Assembly: GCA_937872165.1 (NCBI GenBank)
Contig: CALMOR010000014.1
Span: 1 to 14,395, forward strand
Direction: 5' to 3'
Length of the DNA stretch: 14,395 nucleotides
DNA from: an uncultured Burkholderiales bacterium
Lineage (GTDB): Bacteria; Pseudomonadota; Gammaproteobacteria; Burkholderiales; Burkholderiaceae_D
The translations under genes were made by a program, and so were the position numbers. Positions 7,640 to 13,210 of this stretch are shown piece by piece; the stretch's first letter is position 1, and the number at the start of each line of letters is the position of its first letter. Below the pieces are notes generated by a model. That model searched no databases and was not told where the DNA came from. It was given only the letters and a program-made list of their open reading frames with translations.

Positions 7640-7724
7640 TGGTGCCGACGGCGAGACTCGAACTCGCACAGCTTTCGCCACTACCCCCTCAAGATAGCGT
7701 GTCTACCAATTTCACCACGTCGGC
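7640..7724 (-). tRNA. leuU: tRNA-Leu (anticodon GAG), CCA encoded
   Basis: This is an 85-nt class II tRNA. The acceptor strands GCCGACG and CGTCGGC pair over 7 bp and are followed by A and an encoded CCA (7640-7642). The D-arm region reads GGTGAAATTGGTAGACA and the T-loop contains GTTCGAGTC. The anticodon loop TTGAGGG between CTATC and GGTAG (one G-U pair) places GAG at 7688-7690, reading CUC/CUU leucine codons. A short variable arm (GTGGCGAAAGCTGT region) fits tRNA-Leu. It resembles Escherichia leuU, which also sits beside secG. Its position between secG and nuoA suggests it is cut out of a longer operon transcript. Confidence 0.96.
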
Positions 7725-7860
7725 ACTGAAGTGCAGCGCACTCGGCGCTTCACCGAAAACGGATTGTCTCATTGCTCGCGCCCCTCGATGCGTGGGGCGT
7801 CGGTCACTGCCTCCTTGCTCGATCGGACTTGCGACCCCGCCATTACGGCCAGGCGCGAGA
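7725..7860. other. secG to tRNA-Leu spacer
   Basis: This 136-bp stretch follows the secG stop. I find no convincing sigma-70 promoter for the tRNA: the best minus-strand -10-like element, GACAAT at 7763-7768, has no matching -35. I also see no intrinsic terminator. A small inverted repeat, AGTGC/GCACT (7730-7742), lies just before the tRNA 5' end. The simplest reading is that secG, the tRNA and possibly nuo are co-transcribed. Confidence 0.4.
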
Positions 7861-8256
7861 TCACTTCGGGATGTCTCCCGGTTTCGCAGGTGCCGGCTTG
7901 CCCGCCTCGGGCAGTGTCGCCGGGGGCGCCTGCGTTGCCGGCTCGCCCGGAACGACGGGACCCGACGGCACGGTCTGCGCCGGCAGATTCTGCATGACGC
8001 CGCCGCTCGACCTCGGCCGGCTGGTCGCGAAGTACGCGAGGGCCAGCGTACTGGCGAAGAACACGGCCGCGAGGATGCCGGTGGTACGGCTCAGGAAGTT
8101 GGCGGAACCGGTGGCGCCGAAGAGACTGCCCGACGCGCCGGCTCCAAAGCCGGTTCCCATGTCCGCGCCCTTGCCGTGCTGCAGAAGCACCAGGGCGATG
8201 ATGCCCGCGGCCGACAACAGCATGACCACGTAGACGAGCTTGCTCAATATTTCCAT
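7861..8256 (-). CDS. secG: preprotein translocase subunit SecG
   Basis: This 131-aa inner-membrane subunit of SecYEG helps SecA-driven protein export. Two transmembrane helices (about 4-25 and 56-77) flank the highly conserved cytoplasmic loop GKGADMGTGFGAGASGSLFG (28-47), followed by TGSANFLSRTT. The C-terminal 50 residues are a Pro/Ala-rich, probably disordered tail, longer than in Escherichia and common in GC-rich relatives. The ATG is at 8256, 49 bp downstream of the tpiA stop, with only a weak purine-rich site (GGAACAG) upstream. No promoter is visible in that gap, so it is probably transcribed with tpiA. Confidence 0.96.
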   Translation of the reverse strand: MEILSKLVYVVMLLSAAGIIALVLLQHGKGADMGTGFGAGASGSLFGATGSANFLSRTTGILAAVFFASTLALAYFATSRPRSSGGVMQNLPAQTVPSGPVVPGEPATQAPPATLPEAGKPAPAKPGDIPK

Positions 8257-8305
8257 GACCGCTGTTCCATCGTTCGTTGCGCCGAGATCGCGTCGACCGC
8301 CGGAC

Positions 8306-9124
8306 CTAGGAGGTCCCGACTGCCGCGCGAACGATACCCATAAAGTCTTCCGCGACCAGCGACGCGCCGCCGATCAGACCTCCGTCGATGTCGTCGCGGC
8401 CGAACAGCGATGCCGCGTTCGAGGCCTTGACGCTACCGCCGTACAGCACCAGCAACCGCGACGCCGCAGCCGCGTCGCGTTCCGCGAGATGCCCGCGGAT
8501 CATCGCGTGCATGGCTTCCGCCTCTTCGGGACTGGCTGTCCTGCCGGTTCCGATGGCCCACACCGGCTCGTACGCGACCACCGATGCCGCCATCCCCGCC
8601 ACGCCGATCCGCTCGAACACCGCATCGAGCTGCGCTGCCACGATCTCCTCGGCCCGGCCCTGCTCGCGCTCCATCCCGGTCTCGCCGACGCAGACGATCG
8701 GCACGAGGCCTCCGGCGATGACCCGCTCCGCCTTGAGAGCCACGCGTTCGTCGGTGTCGCCGAACAGGGTCCTGCGTTCCGAATGGCCGACGATCGCATA
8801 GGCGCATCCGAAGTCCTTCAACATCGCGACCGAGACCTCGCCGGTGTACGCCCCGTTGGCGTATTCGCTCGCGTCCTGCGACCCCAGCGCGATCGACGAT
8901 CCGTCCAGCGCACCGGCGACCTGCGCGAGGTAGGGGAAGGGAACGCAGAGCGCGACGGCCGCGCCGTTCGCGTCGGTATCGGGCCCCCCCTCGGGTCCAG
9001 CCTCGAGTCCAGCCCTCAAGGCATCGATCAACGCACCGTTGGCCGCCCGATCGCCGTTCATCTTCCAGTTGCCGACCACCAGCTTGCGGCGCGACTTAGG
9101 GGCTTCGTACCGGCTTTCTTGCAT
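8306..9124 (-). CDS. tpiA: triose-phosphate isomerase
   Basis: The enzyme interconverts dihydroxyacetone phosphate and glyceraldehyde 3-phosphate in glycolysis and gluconeogenesis, in the cytoplasm. Catalytic residues are visible: Asn19 and Lys21 in GNWKMNG, His114 in IVGHSERR, and Glu186 in AYEPVWAIGTGRT (loop 6). The phosphate-binding YGGSVKASNA (228-237) and GGLIGGASL (248-256) are also present. I start at the ATG at 9124 (272 aa). The frame is open to a TTG at 9217, but that codon lies inside the -35 of the promoter described below and the extra residues are not family-like. Residues about 39-55 form a Gly/Pro-rich insertion containing a small tandem duplication (AGLE-AGPE). A stop-to-start gap of 49 bp leads to secG. 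Confidence 0.96.
   Translation of the reverse strand: MQESRYEAPKSRRKLVVGNWKMNGDRAANGALIDALRAGLEAGPEGGPDTDANGAAVALCVPFPYLAQVAGALDGSSIALGSQDASEYANGAYTGEVSVAMLKDFGCAYAIVGHSERRTLFGDTDERVALKAERVIAGGLVPIVCVGETGMEREQGRAEEIVAAQLDAVFERIGVAGMAASVVAYEPVWAIGTGRTASPEEAEAMHAMIRGHLAERDAAAASRLLVLYGGSVKASNAASLFGRDDIDGGLIGGASLVAEDFMGIVRAAVGTS
8989..9012. repeat. 12-bp tandem duplication inside tpiA
   Basis: CCTCGGGTCCAG (8989-9000) is followed directly by CCTCGAGTCCAG (9001-9012), identical at 11 of 12 positions. It is in frame and gives the repeated peptide AGLE-AGPE at about residues 38-45 of TpiA. A run of seven C (8984-8990) abuts it. The frame stays intact through the rest of the gene. Confidence 0.75.
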
Positions 9125-9159
9125 GCGTCGTGTGAGGTCCTGAGCGTGTCGCGGGAGAG

Positions 9160-9174
9160 GCCCGTACGCCGGGC
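9160..9174 (-). promoter_or_regulatory. small hairpin in the tpiA 5' leader
   Basis: GCCCG (9160-9164) and CGGGC (9170-9174) form a 5-bp stem with a 5-nt loop in the predicted leader, between the promoter and the tpiA ATG. No U-run follows, so it is not a terminator. Its role is unknown. Confidence 0.4.
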
Positions 9175-9187
9175 GCGAAACCGCGAG

Positions 9188-9217
9188 ATTGTACGCACTT
9201 CGACGAAGCCGGGTCAA
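9188..9217 (-). promoter_or_regulatory. sigma-70-type promoter for tpiA (and probably secG onwards)
   Basis: On the minus strand TTGACC (9212-9217) and TACAAT (9188-9193) are separated by 18 bp. Each hexamer matches the consensus at five of six positions. The predicted transcript start is near 9181, giving a leader of about 57 nt before the ATG at 9124. It lies wholly between the oxidoreductase and tpiA genes. No comparable promoter is seen before secG or nuoA, so this may be a main promoter for the downstream cluster. Confidence 0.75.
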
Positions 9218-9245
9218 ACCGCGCAGCCCTCGAGCGGACGGGACG

Positions 9246-10250
9246 TCAGAGTTCGAGGACCAGCTTGCCGACGTGCTCGCTGCTCTCCATCAGCCGGTGC
9301 GCATCGGCCGCCATCGCCAGAGGGAACGCCTTGTAGACCACCGGCTTGACGGCACCGGACTCGATCAGCGGCCACACGTGCTCGCGCAACTTCGCCGCGA
9401 TCGCGGCCTTGAACCCAACGTCGCGCGGCCGCAGCGTCGACCCGGTGACCGTCAGCCGACGACGGAGGATCTGACCGAGGTCCGCTTCGGCCTTCCCGCC
9501 GCCGAGCAGCGCGATCAGCACGATGCGGCCGTCGTCGGCCAGCGCCTTCAGCTCGCGCGGGAGGTAGTCGCCGCCGACCATGTCGAGGATCACGTCGACA
9601 CCGCGACCGTCGGTCAGGCCCTTGACGACCGCGACGAAGTCCTCGGTCCGATAGTTGATGCCGCGCTCGGCGCCGCGCGCTTCGCAGGCGCGGGCCATGT
9701 CTTCCGCACCCGCCGTCGCGCACACGCGCTGGCCGCCCGCCTTCGCGATCTGGATCGCGGTGACCCCGATGCCGCTGGTGCCGCCCTGGACGAGCAGCGT
9801 CTCGCGTCGACCGGCGGCATCGACCCCGAGCCGCACGCGATCGAAGACGTTGCTCCAGACCGTGAAGCAGGTCTCCGGCAACGAAGCGGCCTCGACCATC
9901 GACAGGCCCGCCGGAATCGGCAGGCACTGCTCGACCGGCGCGGTGCAGTATTCGGCATAGCCGCCGCCCTGCACGAGCGCGCAGACCTCCTCGCCGATCG
10001 TCAGGTGCAGCCCGTCTAGCGGCGTGCCGTCGCCGACGTCGGCGACGACGCCCGCCACCTCGAGGCCCGGGATGTCCGAGGCGCCGGGCGGCACCGGGTA
10101 GTTGCCGGTGCGCTGGAACACGTCGGGCCGGTTGATGCCGGCCGCATGGACCTTGATCAACACCTCGCCGGGCTCAGGGACCGGCTTGTCGCGCTCGCCG
10201 ACGACGAGGACTTCGGGGCCGCCGTAGCGGGTGATCTCGATCGCCTTCAT
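9246..10250 (-). CDS. NAD(P)H:quinone oxidoreductase, zinc-free MDR family (PIG3/QOR-like)
   Basis: This 334-aa soluble oxidoreductase belongs to the medium-chain dehydrogenase/reductase superfamily. The N-terminal catalytic fold has HAAGINRPDVFQRTGNYP (35-52) and PGLEVAGVV (61-69). The nucleotide-binding Rossmann fold begins with LVQGGTSGIG (153-162), followed by GVDVILDMVGG in the next strand region. The zinc-ligand pattern of alcohol dehydrogenases is absent, consistent with the quinone oxidoreductase branch. Proteins of this kind reduce quinones or enones using NADPH; the exact substrate cannot be read from sequence. It sits between pnp and tpiA, as in many betaproteobacteria. The ATG at 10250 has a perfect TATAAT about 35 bp upstream and a weak ribosome site. 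The gene has no obvious intrinsic terminator. Confidence 0.9.
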   Translation of the reverse strand: MKAIEITRYGGPEVLVVGERDKPVPEPGEVLIKVHAAGINRPDVFQRTGNYPVPPGASDIPGLEVAGVVADVGDGTPLDGLHLTIGEEVCALVQGGGYAEYCTAPVEQCLPIPAGLSMVEAASLPETCFTVWSNVFDRVRLGVDAAGRRETLLVQGGTSGIGVTAIQIAKAGGQRVCATAGAEDMARACEARGAERGINYRTEDFVAVVKGLTDGRGVDVILDMVGGDYLPRELKALADDGRIVLIALLGGGKAEADLGQILRRRLTVTGSTLRPRDVGFKAAIAAKLREHVWPLIESGAVKPVVYKAFPLAMAADAHRLMESSEHVGKLVLEL

Positions 10251-10283
10251 GGATGCGTTGCAGAGGATGTTCGGTGGGGATCG

Positions 10284-10313
10284 ATTATAGGAAGTCGTCG
10301 ATCGACATGAAAA
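10284..10313 (-). promoter_or_regulatory. promoter for the quinone oxidoreductase gene, overlapping the pnp terminator
   Basis: On the minus strand a perfect TATAAT lies at 10284-10289. With an 18-bp spacer, TTTTCA (10308-10313) is a 4-of-6 match to the -35 consensus. The predicted start is near 10277, giving a leader of about 26 nt. The -35 falls in the U-tract of the pnp terminator. Confidence 0.6.
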
Positions 10314-10334
10314 AGGCGCGCCGTGGCGCGCCTT
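10310..10334 (-). terminator. intrinsic terminator after pnp
   Basis: On the plus strand AAGGCGCGCC (10313-10322) and GGCGCGCCTT (10325-10334) are perfect 10-bp inverted arms around GT. In the minus-strand RNA this gives a very GC-rich hairpin followed by a U-tract (complement of 10310-10314). It begins about 20 bp after the pnp stop, which is the classic rho-independent arrangement. Confidence 0.92.
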
Positions 10335-10353
10335 CGGACGTTCGGGTCCGGCC

Positions 10354-12501
10354 TCAGACCGTCTGTTCGGCGACCGCGGGTTGCGGTGCGGGCGCTTCGG
10401 CCTGAACGGCCTTCATCGACAGGCGCAGGCGACCCTTGTCGTCGGCCTCGAGCACCTTGACCTTCACGACCTGGCCTTCCTTCAGATAGTCGGCGACCGC
10501 GTTGACGCGCTCGTTGGCGATCTGGCTGATGTGCAGCAGGCCGTCCTTGCCCGGCAGCACCTGGACGATCGCGCCGAAGTCGAGCAGCTTCAGCACCGTG
10601 CCTTCGTAGACGGTGCCGACCGCGACCTCGGCCGTCAGGTCCTCGATGCGCTTCTTCGCGACCTGGCCGGCGGCCGCGTCGACCGACGCGATGGTCACGA
10701 TGCCCTCGTCGTTGATGTCGATCTGCGTCTTGGTCTCCTCGGTCAGCGCGCGGATGGTGGCGCCGCCCTTGCCGATCACGTCGCGGATCTTCTCGGGATT
10801 GATCTTGATCGTGATGAGACGGGGCGCGAAGTCCGACAGCTCGGTCTTCATGTGCGGCATCGCGTCCTGCATCTTGGCGAGGATGTGCATGCGGGCCTCC
10901 TGCGCCTGCGCGAGGGCGACCTGCATGATCTCCTTCGTGATGCCCTGGATCTTGATGTCCATCTGCAGCGCGGTGATGCCGTTGGTGGTGCCGGCGACCT
11001 TGAAGTCCATGTCGCCGAGGTGGTCCTCGTCGCCGAGGATGTCGGTCAGCACCGCGAACTTGTTGCCTTCCTTGATCAGGCCCATCGCGATGCCGGCGAC
11101 GTGCGCCTTCATCGGCACGCCGGCGTCCATCAGCGCGAGACAGCCGCCGCATACCGACGCCATCGACGACGAGCCGTTCGACTCGGTGATCTCGGAGACG
11201 AGCCGGATCGAATAGCTGAACTCTTCCTTCGGCGGCAGGCAGGCGATCAGCGCGCGCTTGGCGAGGCGGCCGTGGCCGATCTCGCGACGCTTCGGCGTGC
11301 CGACGCGGCCGGTTTCGCCGGTCGCGAACGGCGGCATGTTGTAGTGGAGCATGAAGCGGTCGGTGAACTCGCCCATCAGCGCGTCGATGCGCTGCTCGTC
11401 GCGGGCGGTGCCGAGCGTCGCGACCACGAGCGCCTGCGTCTCGCCGCGCGTGAACAGCGCCGAGCCGTGGGTGCGCGGCAGGACGCCGGTGCGGATCTCG
11501 ATCGGGCGCACGGTGCGCGTGTCGCGACCGTCGATGCGCGGCTCGCCGTCGAGGATCTGGCTGCGGACGATCGACGACTCGAGGTCGAACACGATGTTCG
11601 AGACGTCGAGCTTCTCGGGCACTTCGCCGCCGATGCTCGTCGCTTCCTCGGCGAGCTTGCTCAGCACCGACGCGTTGATGCGCTTGATCTGCTGGCTGCG
11701 GTCCTGCTTCGAACGCATCTGGTAGGCGGCTCGAAGGTCGGCTTCGGCGAAGTGCCTGACGCGAGCGATCAGCGCTTCGTTCTTCGCGGCCGGCTGCCAG
11801 TCCCACTCGGGCTTGCCGCCTTCCTTGACGAGTTCGTGGATCGCGTCGATCGCCTTCTGCATCTCGTTGTGACCGAACACGACGGCGCCGAGCATGATCT
11901 CCTCGGAGAGCTGGTCGGCTTCCGACTCGACCATCAGCACGGCGGCCTCGGTGCCGGCGACGACGAGGTTCATCTTCGAGTCGAGCAGCGCCGACTTCGA
12001 CGGATTGAGGATGTACTGGCCGTTCATGTAGCCCACGCGCGCCGCGCCGATGGGGCTCGCGAACGGCACGCCCGAGATGGCGATGGCCGCCGACGCGCCG
12101 ATCATCGCCGGGATGTCGGGATCGATCTCGGGATTGACCGACAGCACGTGGATGATGACCTGCACTTCGTTGTAGAAGCCCTCGGGGAAGAGCGGACGCA
12201 GCGGCCGGTCGATCAGGCGGCTCGTCAAGGTCTCCTTCTCGCTCGGCTTGCCTTCACGCTTGAAGAAGCCGCCGGGAATCTTGCCCGCGGCATAGGTCTT
12301 CTCGATGTAGTCGACGGTCAGCGGGAAGAAGTCCTGGCCCGGCTTGGCGGTCTTCGACGCTACGACCGTCGCGAGGACCACGGTGTCGTCGACGGTGACC
12401 AGCACCGCACCGCCGGCCTGGCGTGCGATCTCGCCGGTCTCGAGCGTGACCTCGTGTTCGCCGTACTGGAAGCTCTTGGTGACTTTGTTGAACATGGACA
12501 T
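10354..12501 (-). CDS. pnp: polynucleotide phosphorylase
   Basis: This 715-aa 3'-5' phosphorolytic exoribonuclease acts in RNA decay, usually as a trimer and often in the RNA degradosome. The domains in order are a first RNase PH-like domain (about 10-145), an alpha-helical linker, and a second, catalytic RNase PH domain (about 320-550). The latter carries Arg405/406, the phosphate-binding SNGSSSMASV (441-450) and the metal-binding Asp493 and Asp499 (GDEDHLGDMDF). A KH domain follows with VIGKGGATI (575-583), then an S1 domain (about 626-696) with HISQI. I chose the ATG at 12501 (MSMFNKVTKSFQYG) because AGAGGA lies 7 nt upstream; the frame is open to 12570 but that extension is not family-like. 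It follows rpsO, as in most proteobacteria. Confidence 0.98.
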   Translation of the reverse strand: MSMFNKVTKSFQYGEHEVTLETGEIARQAGGAVLVTVDDTVVLATVVASKTAKPGQDFFPLTVDYIEKTYAAGKIPGGFFKREGKPSEKETLTSRLIDRPLRPLFPEGFYNEVQVIIHVLSVNPEIDPDIPAMIGASAAIAISGVPFASPIGAARVGYMNGQYILNPSKSALLDSKMNLVVAGTEAAVLMVESEADQLSEEIMLGAVVFGHNEMQKAIDAIHELVKEGGKPEWDWQPAAKNEALIARVRHFAEADLRAAYQMRSKQDRSQQIKRINASVLSKLAEEATSIGGEVPEKLDVSNIVFDLESSIVRSQILDGEPRIDGRDTRTVRPIEIRTGVLPRTHGSALFTRGETQALVVATLGTARDEQRIDALMGEFTDRFMLHYNMPPFATGETGRVGTPKRREIGHGRLAKRALIACLPPKEEFSYSIRLVSEITESNGSSSMASVCGGCLALMDAGVPMKAHVAGIAMGLIKEGNKFAVLTDILGDEDHLGDMDFKVAGTTNGITALQMDIKIQGITKEIMQVALAQAQEARMHILAKMQDAMPHMKTELSDFAPRLITIKINPEKIRDVIGKGGATIRALTEETKTQIDINDEGIVTIASVDAAAGQVAKKRIEDLTAEVAVGTVYEGTVLKLLDFGAIVQVLPGKDGLLHISQIANERVNAVADYLKEGQVVKVKVLEADDKGRLRLSMKAVQAEAPAPQPAVAEQTV

Positions 12502-12523
12502 GGCGTTTCCTCTGTGGCGCTGA

Positions 12524-12543
12524 GCCGCGCTGAGTGGCGCGGC
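12524..12543 (-). promoter_or_regulatory. stem-loop in the pnp leader, proximal
   Basis: GCCGCG (12524-12529) and CGCGGC (12538-12543) form a 6-bp perfect stem with an 8-nt loop, ending about 22 nt before the pnp start codon. The surrounding sequence also repeats GCGCTGAG twice. It could affect access to the pnp ribosome site; this is inference. Confidence 0.45.
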
Positions 12544-12585
12544 CCGATCGTTTTCGGTGGATCGGTGCACCTCGACTGGACGGGT

Positions 12586-12602
12586 CGGTCGCCACGCGAC
12601 CG
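12586..12602 (-). promoter_or_regulatory. stem-loop in the pnp leader, distal
   Basis: CGGTCGC (12586-12592) and GCGACCG (12596-12602) form a perfect 7-bp stem with a 3-nt loop, about 85-100 nt before the pnp start. In Escherichia a pnp leader duplex is cut by RNase III for autoregulation. This hairpin is a candidate counterpart, although it is short for RNase III. Confidence 0.5.
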
Positions 12603-12650
12603 GTTCAACCCGACGTCTTGGACCGTAAGCAGGTGAAGCTCGCCCGCGTC

Positions 12651-12681
12651 CTGCTGCGCCCGGCCCCGGAGCACGCAGCAG
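12651..12681 (-). promoter_or_regulatory. stem-loop in the rpsO-pnp spacer
   Basis: CTGCTGCG (12651-12658) and CGCAGCAG (12674-12681) are perfect 8-bp arms around a 15-nt GC-rich loop. It lies directly downstream of the post-rpsO hairpin, with only 4 nt between them, forming a tandem pair. No U-run follows it, so processing or stability control is more likely than termination. Confidence 0.6.
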
Positions 12682-12685
12682 AAAT

Positions 12686-12724
12686 GCGAAGAGCCCGCGA
12701 CAGCGACTGACGCAGGCTCTTCGC
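12686..12724 (-). terminator. hairpin after rpsO: leaky terminator or processing site
   Basis: GCGAAGAGCC (12686-12695) and GGCTCTTCGC (12715-12724) are perfect 10-bp arms with a 19-nt loop that may add an inner GCG/CGC pairing. It starts about 40 bp after the rpsO stop. On the minus strand the downstream sequence is ATTTCTG, a weak U-tract, so partial termination (an attenuator between rpsO and pnp) is plausible. The known rpsO-pnp attenuator of Escherichia occupies the same position. Confidence 0.7.
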
Positions 12725-12763
12725 TCGGAACGGTTGGATCGACAAACGGATTCGACGGAGACC

Positions 12764-13033
12764 CTACTTGCGCAGGCCCAGCTTCTCGATCAGCGCGCGA
12801 TAGCGGTCGGCGTCCTTGCCCTTCAGGTAGTCGAGCAGCTTGCGACGACGGCTCACCATGCGCAGCAGCCCGCGACGCGAGTGGTGATCCTTGACGTGTT
12901 CCTTGAAGTGCGGGGTGAGTTCGTTGATGCGCGCGGTGAGGAGCGCGACCTGAACTTCGGGGGACCCGGTGTCGTTCTGCGCGCGCGCATGCGCGGTGAC
13001 GATCTCGGTCTTGTTGATGTTGGCGAATGCCAT
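12764..13033 (-). CDS. rpsO: 30S ribosomal protein S15
   Basis: This 89-aa protein binds 16S rRNA early in assembly of the small-subunit central domain. Its length and sequence are typical: TGSPEVQVALLTARINELT (22-40), then HHSRRGLLRMVSRRRKLLDY (50-69), containing the conserved rRNA-binding His-His-Ser and basic residues. The ATG at 13033 has AGGAG 7 nt upstream. In Escherichia S15 represses its own mRNA by binding a pseudoknot over the start site. I have not shown an equivalent fold here. It is the first gene of the rpsO-pnp unit. Confidence 0.98.
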   Translation of the reverse strand: MAFANINKTEIVTAHARAQNDTGSPEVQVALLTARINELTPHFKEHVKDHHSRRGLLRMVSRRRKLLDYLKGKDADRYRALIEKLGLRK

Positions 13034-13097
13034 ATCCGGACTCCTCGACGGGCGGTAGCAGCTGGACGGGCCGTACCGTGATGGACGAAAGGCGCGC

Positions 13098-13103
13098 ATT
13101 GTA
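13098..13103 (-). promoter_or_regulatory. probable -10 element for rpsO
   Basis: TACAAT on the minus strand (5 of 6 to consensus) lies about 65 bp upstream of the rpsO ATG. The predicted start near 13091 would give a leader of about 57 nt. The -35 region is weak (CTGTCG at 13122-13127 with an 18-bp spacer, 3 of 6). The same TACAAT appears in the tpiA promoter. Confidence 0.5.
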
Positions 13104-13128
13104 CAGACATTCGCACGGGGACGACAGG

Positions 13129-13146
13129 TCCGGGACGGGTCCCGGA
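13129..13146. promoter_or_regulatory. inverted repeat between rpsO and the M28 peptidase gene
   Basis: TCCGGGAC (13129-13136) and GTCCCGGA (13139-13146) are perfect 8-bp arms around GG. The repeat sits immediately upstream of the expected rpsO -35, in the 177-bp divergent spacer. It could be an operator, or a hairpin in a peptidase leader transcribed on the plus strand. No known binding motif is recognised. Confidence 0.45.
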
Positions 13147-13210
13147 TACCGACGGGGAAGCGCGTATCGTCGCGCGACAGAGCGTCGTCATCGACCGCAG
13201 GAACCCCGCC

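Noticed and set aside
7475..7681. N-terminal extension of NuoA through the repeat array and into the tRNA gene
   Set aside because: The extension overlaps a well-formed tRNA and is low-complexity. The GTG at 7474 has a good ribosome site and gives the canonical N-terminus.
7640..7724. Integration (att) site of a mobile element at the tRNA 3' end
   Set aside because: No integrase, no direct repeat of the tRNA 3' end, and both sides carry conserved core genes in the usual order.
9125..9217. Longer TpiA starting at a TTG at 9217
   Set aside because: The codon lies inside the -35 of a good promoter, and the added residues do not resemble the family.
12502..12570. Longer PNPase starting at 12570
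   Set aside because: The ATG at 12501 has AGAGGA at ideal spacing and gives the standard N-terminus. The upstream codons run through a leader hairpin.
10381..12636. 751-codon open frame on the plus strand opposite pnp
   Set aside because: It is antisense shadow of pnp in a GC-rich genome, with low-complexity composition and no recognisable domain.
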